From an uncultured Coriobacteriaceae bacterium (lineage in GTDB: Bacteria; Actinomycetota; Coriobacteriia; Coriobacteriales; Eggerthellaceae): a stretch of 10,329 nt of DNA. Below are positions 1 to 6,938 of the stretch, piece after piece (the first letter of the stretch is position 1; every line of letters begins with the position of its first letter). The notes beneath the pieces are model-generated. The model had not been told where the DNA came from and did no database searches. It worked only from the letters and a program-made list of their open reading frames with translations. Where the stretch lies: NCBI GenBank assembly GCA_900554945.1, contig USJN01000032.1:1-10329 (forward strand). The letters run 5' to 3'. Both the position numbers and the translations under genes were made by a program.

Positions 1-167
1 AAGATGTACATCTCAGGCTTGATGAAAAACCATGCCCAACCGAGAACGGCGCCACGGCTTTTCTTGACCAATTCGAATATGGCCAACCGGCCTATTTGCT
101 TGCGCCACTCCCAGTTGTCCTTCAATATCGTCGCAAGAGTACTCAGCACAACGCTCCCATTCGACAT
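1..167 (-). CDS. ABC-2 type polysaccharide-export permease, N-terminal fragment (runs off left edge)
   Basis: This is the first 55 codons of a membrane permease of the polysaccharide/teichoic-acid ABC exporter family (Wzm/TagG/RfbA type), which moves a lipid-linked glycan across the membrane with a separate ATPase. The frame reads M-S-N-G-S, then an amphipathic stretch with WEWRKQIGRLAIFELVKKSR, then G-A-V-L-G-W-A-W-F-F-I-K-P-E-M-Y-I. The pattern 'K-x-S-R-G-x-x-L-G-x-x-W-x-x-x-x-P' is the family signature leading into the first helix. It lies 61 bases after the LCP gene and is probably its operon partner; the ATPase would be expected beyond the left edge. The start is uncertain: an in-frame ATG at 188 adds seven residues, and neither start has a good Shine-Dalgarno sequence. 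The leader is unusually AT-rich for this window. Family assignment is fairly firm; the cargo is inferred from neighbours. Confidence 0.8.
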   Translation of the reverse strand, partial: MSNGSVVLSTLATILKDNWEWRKQIGRLAIFELVKKSRGAVLGWAWFFIKPEMYI

Positions 168-228
168 CCCAAACAGACAAATTGACATAATAGCATAGCA
201 ACAAATCTAAAACGATTCGCCATCGCCT

Positions 229-1218
229 CTACGAGTGGGAGGGCAGCTTCACGATGCCCTCGGGATCCTCCCCTGCGTCTACGACGGCCATCAGCTCGGC
301 CCAGGTAGCGGGATCTTCCTGCACAACCCATAACCCCTCGGCGTTCTCGCCGCCCGCATAAGGCCCCGTGGTCGAATAGATCGTCACCTCTTCACGATTC
401 GCAATGAAATCCACAAGCAAGTACCCCACCGAGGCCATGTCCAAATTGGTATCCGTGTACTCCTCCAAGTCGACGAGCACCGCGTTCGCGTTCTTCTCGC
501 TGTCGAGCGAAAGCACTTTCTGGATCATGGCCGTCTCGATGTTGCGCACGTTCATCTGCCGAAGGGCCTCTTGATGCTCGCCGTACTCCTTGCGCGCACG
601 AGCGAGGACGAGCGCCTCCGATCCGTCGAGACTCTGCGACCGGCCCGCTTTCAGGGACACGTTCTCGGCCGTCATGGGATCGGGAACCGTAACGTTTTTC
701 GGCACGTCGACGGTGACGCCGCCAAGCGCGTCGATCAGCGCCTCGAACGATGTGAACGTGGTCAACATGTAGTACTCGATAGCCACGCCCGTCAGGCGCT
801 CGACGCTCGCCACGACCTCCTCGGGATCGCCGCCCAGCAGAGAGTCGTTGATCTTCAGCGATGTGCCCTGAAACACCGTGTCTCGAGGGATGCTGACAAG
901 CGTGATGGTGTAGGTTTCCGGATCAACGCGCACGAGCGTCATGACGTCGGCGTGCTGGTCGACCTGGGCATGGTCGGTTTTCTTACCCGTGTAGAGCGCC
1001 GTGCCCTTGCGAGAGTCGGAGCCAATGAGCAAGGTATAGAACGGCTCGGACGACGAGACAGCCTCGATGGAGACGCTGTCGGTCTGAACCTGCCCGGCTG
1101 CGTTGTCCAAGAACGACACCAGCCCAATGAACGCAAGCGACAGCACCGCAACGACGGCGACGGCCGCTGCGGCCGTCCTCTTCGACTGTCTCTTATGCGC
1201 TTCGGAAATCTCAGTCAT
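229..1218 (-). CDS. LytR-CpsA-Psr (LCP) family glycopolymer-peptidoglycan ligase
   Basis: A 329-residue LCP protein, the family that transfers undecaprenyl-pyrophosphate-linked wall polymers onto peptidoglycan outside the membrane. Residues 1-14 are basic and cytoplasmic, and about 17-37 form one membrane helix, so the catalytic domain faces outward. Family motifs occur in order: LLIGSDSR (63-70), A-D-V-M-T-L-V-R-V-D-P (90-100), SIPRDT (109-114) with the expected Arg and Asp, K-I-N (122-124), LGGVTVDVP (165-173), and LDGSEALVLARARK followed by L-R-Q (197-221). The C-terminal tail after about 290 is short, with no added domain such as LytR_C. The gene starts 12 bases after tagO, with GGTAGAG just upstream overlapping the tagO stop region, so the two are surely cotranscribed. 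Its place between the priming enzyme and an exporter fits attachment of the polymer made by this locus. The acidic residue usually seen before the R-Q motif appears as Glu here. Confidence 0.93.
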   Translation of the reverse strand: MTEISEAHKRQSKRTAAAAVAVVAVLSLAFIGLVSFLDNAAGQVQTDSVSIEAVSSSEPFYTLLIGSDSRKGTALYTGKKTDHAQVDQHADVMTLVRVDPETYTITLVSIPRDTVFQGTSLKINDSLLGGDPEEVVASVERLTGVAIEYYMLTTFTSFEALIDALGGVTVDVPKNVTVPDPMTAENVSLKAGRSQSLDGSEALVLARARKEYGEHQEALRQMNVRNIETAMIQKVLSLDSEKNANAVLVDLEEYTDTNLDMASVGYLLVDFIANREEVTIYSTTGPYAGGENAEGLWVVQEDPATWAELMAVVDAGEDPEGIVKLPSHS

Positions 1219-1230
1219 CGCTCTACCAGC

Positions 1231-2352
1231 TTATCGTTGGCGCGGAACGCGCGGGCCCCGCTTGCCCCTGTTGTCGTAATGATGCTTCAAAACAGGCTTG
1301 AACAAACCGAATTTCCAGATAACGAAGAACAAAACCACAGCCAGCACAATGCATACCATCCAGCGCACCGGCCCCGAGAAGCTTCCCATCAGGCAACCTA
1401 CGAGCACGAGCGCCGCCGAGCAAAGCCACAGCACCGCCACCGAGCGCTTCTGGCTCAACCCTGCGCGCATGAGACGATGATGGATATGCCCCAAATCGGC
1501 GTCTTTCACCGGCTGATGCAGACGCTTGCGTCGGACGATAGCCGAGACGGTATCGAGCACGGGAACTCCCGCGATAATGAGCGGCACCAGCATGACCACG
1601 AAGCTCTGCGTCCGAACGACGCCCACCACCGACACGATGCCGACGACCAACCCGAGCAACAGCGATCCGGAATCGCCCATGAACACCGAGGCGGGAAAGA
1701 AATTGTAGCGCAGAAACGCAAGGCAGACGGCTATCAGCGCAAGGCAGACGAGCACGAGGGTGAAGCTTCCCCGCATCAAAACAAGGTACAGCAGTCCGCC
1801 GGCGACTATGGCCACCAAACCCGAAGCGAGCCCGTCCAGCCCATCGATCAAGTTGGTGATGTTCACGAACACCACGAGGTACAACACGGTCAAAGGATAG
1901 TCGATCCAACCGAGCGACAGATAGTCGCCCACGACCAGCGTGCGCACCGCGCCGATGGTGATGCCCGAAAGCGTGACGACCGTCGCGGCCACGATCTGCC
2001 CCGCCAGCTTCACGCCGGGCGACAGCTGCGTGATGTCGTCCACCAGACCCACGGTGAACATTGTCGTCACGCCGATGAACAATACGATGTAGTTCACGTC
2101 GCTCAAAATATACAGATCATGCAAATCCCAATCGAAGAACCGCACTCCGAGGAACATCGTGAAACATGCCGCGATCAGCCCAACATACAACGCGATGCCT
2201 CCGCAACGCGGGATAGGCTCGCGATTCATACGACGATACCCCGGGTAGTCGATAGCACCGATCCGAAATGCGATCTTCTTGGAAACGGGTACCATGCAGT
2301 ACGCGACCGCAAAGGCCACGGCAAACACGATTACCGCCTGATACCATTCCAT
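1231..2352 (-). CDS. tagO: Undecaprenyl-phosphate GlcNAc-1-phosphate transferase (TagO/WecA family)
   Basis: A 373-residue polytopic membrane enzyme of the MraY/WecA/TagO family. It transfers a sugar-1-phosphate, typically GlcNAc-1-P from UDP-GlcNAc, to undecaprenyl phosphate on the cytoplasmic face, the first step of wall teichoic acid and similar polymers. Visible signatures are GLVDDI (102-107) with paired catalytic Asp, NLIDGLDGLASG (167-178), FMGDSGSLLLG (224-234) with the conserved Asp227, and DADLGHIHHRL (284-294). The His-rich last motif separates WecA/TagO from MraY, so I prefer TagO/WecA over the peptidoglycan enzyme. About ten or eleven hydrophobic helices are visible, and the basic C-terminus is cytoplasmic. 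ATG at 2352 has AAGGA five bases upstream and a TATAAT box about 50 bases upstream. It heads a cluster with the LCP gene and an ABC permease. The exact sugar cannot be read from sequence. Confidence 0.94.
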   Translation of the reverse strand: MEWYQAVIVFAVAFAVAYCMVPVSKKIAFRIGAIDYPGYRRMNREPIPRCGGIALYVGLIAACFTMFLGVRFFDWDLHDLYILSDVNYIVLFIGVTTMFTVGLVDDITQLSPGVKLAGQIVAATVVTLSGITIGAVRTLVVGDYLSLGWIDYPLTVLYLVVFVNITNLIDGLDGLASGLVAIVAGGLLYLVLMRGSFTLVLVCLALIAVCLAFLRYNFFPASVFMGDSGSLLLGLVVGIVSVVGVVRTQSFVVMLVPLIIAGVPVLDTVSAIVRRKRLHQPVKDADLGHIHHRLMRAGLSQKRSVAVLWLCSAALVLVGCLMGSFSGPVRWMVCIVLAVVLFFVIWKFGLFKPVLKHHYDNRGKRGPRVPRQR

Positions 2353-2399
2353 GATTGTCCTTGCCGGATATCGCGCAAATGCGCTCGTTCAACGCCCTT

Positions 2400-2405
2400 A
2401 TTATA
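2400..2405 (-). promoter_or_regulatory. -10 box of the tagO promoter
   Basis: On the minus strand this reads a perfect TATAAT, preceded by T and followed by AAGG, about 48 bases before the tagO ATG. The best -35 match (TCGACT, plus strand 2426-2431) is at a long 20-base spacing, so the -35 is weak or absent. Transcription would start near 2393 and leave a leader of about 40 bases with an AAGGA ribosome site. The box lies in a 180-base gap between the glycosyltransferase block and tagO, so it probably gives tagO-LCP-permease their own transcript. Confidence 0.6.
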
Positions 2406-2484
2406 ACAGTACGGAAACGTATGCGAGTCGACACGTAAACAGAGCGTCGGGGACGGCGCATCTCAGAATTCAATTGCAGTCCCG

Positions 2485-2500
2485 AAAAGGGCGAAACGCC
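2485..2500 (-). terminator. Possible weak terminator after the second family 2 glycosyltransferase
   Basis: On the minus strand a short stem GGCG-TTT-CGCC is followed by C and TTTT, 33 bases after the glycosyltransferase stop and before the tagO promoter. The stem is only four pairs and overlaps an alternative CCGC/GCGG pairing, so it may be leaky or not functional. Position favours a terminator; stem strength does not. Confidence 0.25.
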
Positions 2501-2532
2501 GCAAAGCGGATCGTCAACCGCAAACCGCACTC

Positions 2533-3645
2533 TCACTTCGAGCGCAAACGCTCCTTCAGCCGCCGCACAAGCCACTTGAGCGATCCTTGGGCGTCCTGGA
2601 AACCGCACTTCTGCTCCTGAACCTCGGCCGCCTCGATATTGGCGCACGCCAGCAAGAATCGTTCGCGCGAACCCCGCTGGAGCGCTTCGAGCAATTCCCG
2701 ATAACGATGGTCGAGAATGCGGTCGGCGTCGACGTGCGCCAGGTCGTACGCTTCGAGCCCGCCGGAAGCCAGTCGCTCGTAAGCGACGGCGAACGCGTCG
2801 AAGTCGCGATACGTCGGCAAGTTGTAATACACCGCATCGAGCAGCCACGCCTGGTACGCCAAACGCAACGGCTCGTACAAGCCCTCCTCCTGCAGCCACG
2901 CGCGCAACGCGGCGAACGCGTCGAGGAAATCGAGCGGATGCCGCCCTTTGTCGGCCATCGCGTTCGTGCCGGAGAATTCGCGATGCACCACGAGCGGGCG
3001 GGCGATGCGCACGATGCGCCTCGCCGACACCGCCGCAGGCAGCGAATACATGAGATCCTCGGTCAAGCGCAGCTCCTGAAAGCGGATGCCGCGCTCCTCG
3101 AGCAGCGAGCGACGCACCATCTTGTTCCAAGGAACGTTCTGCACCGTCTCGAAGAACAGATCGGGCGCCGTCTCCCACGTGAACGAACCTGCAGGGTACG
3201 AGGGGAACGCGTCCTCGTGCCGCATCCCCCATTCGGCCGGATAGGTCCTGCCTGCCCGCTGGTTGTACGTGCGGAACGCCACAAGCGCCATATCTGCCTG
3301 CGCGTCGTCGAGCGCTTTCACGCAGCTCGCAAGCATATCGCACTCGAGGTAGTCGTCCGCATCGAGGCAGTACACGTACCGTCCGCACGCCCGCTCCAGC
3401 CCGGCGTTGCGCGCCGCACCTGGCCCCGCGTTCGCCTGGCGAAGCGCCGCCACGCGCCCGTCACGCTGCGCACGCTCTTCCACGATCGCCCAGGTATCGT
3501 CCGTCGAACCGTCGTCGACGCAGATCAGTTCGAAATCGCCCATCGTCTGCCCGAGCACGCTGTCGAGGCACTGCGCCACGAACTCCCCCGCGTTGTACGT
3601 GGGCACGATAACGGATACGACGGGCTGCTTGCCATTGCGTTTCAT
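2533..3645 (-). CDS. Family 2 glycosyltransferase (GT-A fold)
   Basis: A 370-residue cytoplasmic glycosyltransferase of family GT2, which adds a sugar from a nucleotide-sugar donor to a growing lipid-linked glycan. The N-terminal GT-A domain begins V-S-V-I-V-P-T-Y-N (10-18), followed by ICVDDGSTDD (41-50) for nucleotide binding, NAGPGAARNAGL (72-83), and the metal-binding CLDADDY (93-99). WNKMVRRSLL (173-182) and TEDLMYSL (195-202) supply the acceptor-side motif and the E-D pair with the likely catalytic base. Residues 240-370 form an Arg/Glu-rich helical tail without membrane segments. The start at 3645 has AGGAAG five bases upstream, overlapping the stop of the preceding gene nine bases away, so the two glycosyltransferases are translationally close and in one operon. 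Donor and acceptor are not readable. Not obviously truncated. Confidence 0.92.
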   Translation of the reverse strand: MKRNGKQPVVSVIVPTYNAGEFVAQCLDSVLGQTMGDFELICVDDGSTDDTWAIVEERAQRDGRVAALRQANAGPGAARNAGLERACGRYVYCLDADDYLECDMLASCVKALDDAQADMALVAFRTYNQRAGRTYPAEWGMRHEDAFPSYPAGSFTWETAPDLFFETVQNVPWNKMVRRSLLEERGIRFQELRLTEDLMYSLPAAVSARRIVRIARPLVVHREFSGTNAMADKGRHPLDFLDAFAALRAWLQEEGLYEPLRLAYQAWLLDAVYYNLPTYRDFDAFAVAYERLASGGLEAYDLAHVDADRILDHRYRELLEALQRGSRERFLLACANIEAAEVQEQKCGFQDAQGSLKWLVRRLKERLRSK

Positions 3646-3654
3646 GAAAGCTTC

Positions 3655-4635
3655 CTAATATGTTTCCGGATGGTCGGCTGCGAACTTCGCCGCCCCGCTG
3701 TCGAGCAATTCGCCGAGAACGTCTCTGCTGATAGGATCGAACAGCTGCATATCGAGCTCGCCTGCTTCCCGCGCCGCCGCGTACTCGTCGGCCATGCGCT
3801 GCGCGAACGCCTCGTGGGCGCTCGCGTCGATGCGCTCGTAATTCCACCGGTATTTGCTCCATTTGTCCACGTAGAACCATGGCAGCAGCGCGCGGCAGCG
3901 GTCAGGACGGACGCGCAAGAACCGCTCGCAGTCTTCCAGCTCGTCGCACACGACGAACACTTTGTCCGTCGTCTTCACCGACGAACCCGGGTTGTCCATG
4001 CGGTAGTGCAGCAGCGGCTTGCGCACCAGCGCGCACCGACGGGCCGCGAACCACGACTTCATCACGAACGACGTGTCCTGAAACGACGCGCCCGGCGTCT
4101 CGCGAAAGCGGATGCCCTCATCGTCGAGCCAAGCCTTGCGATAGAGCCCCGTCCAGATCGCGGGGATCGTGCAGACGATGCGCGGCTGCTCGACGGGATC
4201 GAAAAGCCTGCCGTAGGGGAAATCGGCGAAGTTGCGTATGCGGTCGTCATGATCCTCGTAGTGCTCGAAAAAGTTGCATTTCACGAGGTCGCAGTCATGT
4301 CGCTGCGCCATGCGGAGCAAGCGTTTGAACATGTCGCGCTCAGGGAAGTCGTCGGGCTCAACGATGCCGATGTACGCGCCGCGTGCGGCCTCGATGCCGC
4401 AGTTCATGGAAGCGCCGTACCCCGAATTCGGCTTGTCGACGATGACGATGCGCTCGTCCTTCCGCGCCCATTCCTGCAAAACAGACAGCGATCCGTCGGT
4501 CGACCCGTCGTTGACGGCCACGATCTCCAAGTCGCGCAGCGTCTGCGAGCACAGCGCCTCAAGGCACTGCGGCAAATAGCGCTCCACGTTGTATATGGGA
4601 ACCACCACCGAGACGCTAGGCAGAGCATCTTGCAT
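3655..4635 (-). CDS. Family 2 glycosyltransferase (GT-A fold), EpsJ-like
   Basis: A 326-residue cytoplasmic GT2 enzyme. The domain starts P-S-V-S-V-V-V-P-I-Y-N (6-16), then AVNDGSTDGS (40-49), NSGYGASMNCGIEAARG (70-86), and the metal site IVEPDDF (91-97), which is E-P-D-D rather than the plain D-A-D-D of its downstream neighbour. PAIWTGLYRKAWL (158-170), FQDTSFVMKSWF (185-196) and MDNPGSSVKT (213-222) are typical of exopolysaccharide glycosyltransferases of this subgroup. I place the start at 4635 rather than the in-frame ATG at 4686: the GT motif then begins at the usual distance, AAGGA and GGTGAG lie just upstream, and the longer form would overlap the preceding gene. It lies 37 bases after the large membrane protein and nine bases before the next glycosyltransferase. 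It differs clearly from that neighbour, so the two probably add different residues. Sugar specificity is unknown. Confidence 0.92.
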   Translation of the reverse strand: MQDALPSVSVVVPIYNVERYLPQCLEALCSQTLRDLEIVAVNDGSTDGSLSVLQEWARKDERIVIVDKPNSGYGASMNCGIEAARGAYIGIVEPDDFPERDMFKRLLRMAQRHDCDLVKCNFFEHYEDHDDRIRNFADFPYGRLFDPVEQPRIVCTIPAIWTGLYRKAWLDDEGIRFRETPGASFQDTSFVMKSWFAARRCALVRKPLLHYRMDNPGSSVKTTDKVFVVCDELEDCERFLRVRPDRCRALLPWFYVDKWSKYRWNYERIDASAHEAFAQRMADEYAAAREAGELDMQLFDPISRDVLGELLDSGAAKFAADHPETY

Positions 4636-4672
4636 CGACTCACCGTCCTTCCTCGAACCTGCGTTGCGCAGC

Positions 4673-6730
4673 CTATTGTACGGCATCAGCGTACGCTATC
4701 CGATACAGGCGCATATCGCCCTCGGACAAAACCATCTCGAAACCGGGCGTCTCATCGACCACGCCCTCGATGCCCTCCCAGGCAGCCGGATCGTAGAGGA
4801 AGAACAGCTCCTTCATGCGCTCGACATCCCGATCGAGAACCAGGAGGTACTCGGCTCCGGTCGTCAGAACCGCGTCTCGCACCGAAGGATTGGACGCCTC
4901 GGCAGCCAGCCGACAGCGGATCGTCGAGCTCTCCGGCCGTTCATCCTCTCCACCGTAACCCGATATGTCGCGATAGTACAGATTCAAATCATCGAGGCTG
5001 TATGCGAAAAGCGATCCGTCGTAAGGCTGGTTGACGATAAGCGCCCCGGACGGCACGACCTCTTTCACGTGCTTCGAGAACCGGCTCTTCTCTTCGCTGT
5101 AGGCGTTTACCGCCGAACCGTCATTGAGAGCCGTTGCGGTGGCGGCGATGCCCTGGAACGCGCCCTGGCCCAGTCCGAGCGCCCCTCGAACCGGCAAGAA
5201 GTTCAATGCGAGGAAGGCGACGGCAACGACGGCCAGAGAAAGCGCCTTCAAACGGTTCTCGCCTGGCGCGCGAACGGATGCAAGAGTCTTCCCGACGATC
5301 TTGCACGCGACGTACAGTCCCATCGCCAGAAGCGGAAGAGCCAGTATCCCGGCCAGTGCGGCGGTGCGATAAGGATCGGTATACCAGAACCCCGACAGTG
5401 CGTGTTTGAGCAGGGTATCTCCCTCCACGGCCGAAACGTAATAGATGCAGCATGCCAGAAGATACGAGCACGTCAGCCAAAGATAGCGTCGTTTGCGCAG
5501 CGTGTACAGCGCGCCCGCCGCGACGAGGCACGCAGCGATCGGCTGCACGGAGGATCCGGCGAATCCCATGCCGAGCACGCTCACGAGACCCTGCGCCCTT
5601 GAATGGATCGGAGGCCAGTACACTGCGACGGCTCCTTGCATGAAGGGCAGAGAAAGCGCAGCCACCCACAGCAAGGCAACGCACGCGAGCGCGACCGACC
5701 CGGCCGCCAGCATGACCTCCATGCGACGTTTCGGCTCCCGGCATCGACGGCCCGCCTCGACCGCCGATCGATACACGCAAAAAGGAATGAGGAAGACCGC
5801 CGCCGAGAACACCGCGTTCGGCTGCATGAACGCCATGCAGCAACAACCGAGAACGAACACGGCGCCGTACGCGACGCGCTCCCTCCTCGAGGCGTCCCGG
5901 CCCCAAACCGCCGCAAAACACGCAACAAGAACCGGCACCAGCGCGAACGCCGCCGTGTTCGGATACAGAGGCCACACCTCGACGAGGACCCAGGGGAACG
6001 CCCCGACGGCGACCGCGCCCAATGCTCCGATCAAGGCGATAGCGCGATCGCCGGAGAACAGAACCTTCATGAGGAACGCCATGCTCAAGGGGAAGACGAT
6101 TGCCGCGAACAGGAAGTTCACGGCATTGACGGCCAATGCCACCTCGACGCCCAAAGCGCTTACCACCATGGAGCATACGATATGCCATCCCGAGGGATAG
6201 TATCCGGTTCCCGGCAGAGGGTTGGCTGCAGGATCAGAAACGCCCAAGTACGACGAGACGTGCAGCGAAGACCACATGCCGGAATCCGAGAAGCTGCGCA
6301 CCGAGGCGAAGTGATGCACGTTGTCATACGTCTGCACCGACGACGCGGGGCCATCCAGGGGAAGGACGAACACGAACAGGCCAACGGCCACCCCGACGGC
6401 CAAGTACGCCACAGCAAGAGCAGCATCGAGCCGCCGATCCGCACGCTTACCCGAACCGAGCACGGCACCTTTCTTGCGCGCGGCGAGCAGAACGAAGCCG
6501 CAGGCCGCAATCGACAGCACCACCACGGGAATCCCTACTGAGAAAGCAGTCGACCGCACGCCGATGAAGAAATACGCGACCCCCAAGATGGAATACGCTA
6601 AGATCGAAAAGAGGGGTGCGCAGGACAGCGCGGCCAATCCCCTCATGCCGAGGGCTCTCCAAGCGAAAAAGCCCGGCCCATACAGCACCGCAGCCCCTGT
6701 CAGAACAGCCAAGCAAAAATCAACCCACAT
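4673..6730 (-). CDS. Large polytopic membrane protein, GT-C-like glycosyltransferase (DUF6541-type)
   Basis: A 685-residue protein with about a dozen hydrophobic helices in residues 1-510 and a soluble C-terminal region (about 515-685) expected outside the membrane. The layout matches GT-C glycosyltransferases, which use polyprenyl-phosphate sugars on the outer face. The first large loop holds QTYDNVHHFASV (133-144) with an acidic residue, as in GT-C active sites, followed by GTGYYPSGWH (174-183). A second loop holds SGFWYTDPYRTAAL (446-459), a motif I associate with the actinobacterial DUF6541 family; that family link is from memory. The start at 6730 is chosen because GGGGAG precedes it and a hydrophobic stretch begins at once; the open frame continues upstream only as antisense to the divergent gene. 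It is the first gene of the minus-strand glycosyltransferase block. A polymerase or a sugar-modifying enzyme for the wall polymer are both possible. Confidence 0.8.
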   Translation of the reverse strand: MWVDFCLAVLTGAAVLYGPGFFAWRALGMRGLAALSCAPLFSILAYSILGVAYFFIGVRSTAFSVGIPVVVLSIAACGFVLLAARKKGAVLGSGKRADRRLDAALAVAYLAVGVAVGLFVFVLPLDGPASSVQTYDNVHHFASVRSFSDSGMWSSLHVSSYLGVSDPAANPLPGTGYYPSGWHIVCSMVVSALGVEVALAVNAVNFLFAAIVFPLSMAFLMKVLFSGDRAIALIGALGAVAVGAFPWVLVEVWPLYPNTAAFALVPVLVACFAAVWGRDASRRERVAYGAVFVLGCCCMAFMQPNAVFSAAVFLIPFCVYRSAVEAGRRCREPKRRMEVMLAAGSVALACVALLWVAALSLPFMQGAVAVYWPPIHSRAQGLVSVLGMGFAGSSVQPIAACLVAAGALYTLRKRRYLWLTCSYLLACCIYYVSAVEGDTLLKHALSGFWYTDPYRTAALAGILALPLLAMGLYVACKIVGKTLASVRAPGENRLKALSLAVVAVAFLALNFLPVRGALGLGQGAFQGIAATATALNDGSAVNAYSEEKSRFSKHVKEVVPSGALIVNQPYDGSLFAYSLDDLNLYYRDISGYGGEDERPESSTIRCRLAAEASNPSVRDAVLTTGAEYLLVLDRDVERMKELFFLYDPAAWEGIEGVVDETPGFEMVLSEGDMRLYRIAYADAVQ

Positions 6731-6859
6731 GCGAACTCCCCTGCCATCCCGCGGCAAGCCGACGGAAATACGGTATCTGACGAACGACATCTGCAAGGGT
6801 AGCATAGAGCGCATAAAGGATGGACTCGACCTTGCCCGAAAAAGAAAAGAGCCGATCCG

Positions 6860-6868
6860 TGGTATCAT
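6860..6868 (+). promoter_or_regulatory. Extended -10 promoter for the divergent fusion gene
   Basis: The sequence TGGTATCAT is an extended -10 element (TGn plus TATCAT, five of six to consensus) about 70 bases before the ATG at 6939. No -35 hexamer at 16-18 bases is convincing; TTGCCC at 6832 is 25 bases away. Extended -10 promoters can work without a good -35. It lies in the 208-base divergent region shared with the large membrane protein, for which I see no clear promoter. Confidence 0.45.
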
Positions 6869-6938
6869 GCGGTTTTGCGAAGATTGCAGAACACACCGCG
6901 CAGGGGCGCGTCGCATCAGAGAGGCAGCGGTCAGCGAT

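Noticed and set aside
160..174. 15-base identity TTCGACATCCCAAAC at 160-174 and 7110-7124
   Set aside because: One copy spans the start codon of a minus-strand permease and the other codes on the plus strand, so it is not paralogy. No flanking similarity; probably chance.
571..2406. 611-codon plus-strand open frame
   Set aside because: It lies antisense to the LCP and TagO genes, is rich in Arg, His, Asp and Gln without any motif, and is explained by codon bias on the other strand.
2587..5034. 815-codon plus-strand open frame
   Set aside because: It is antisense to both GT2 genes and part of the GT-C-like gene. Its composition is Arg/His/Val-rich with no domain, whereas the minus strand carries all GT2 motifs.
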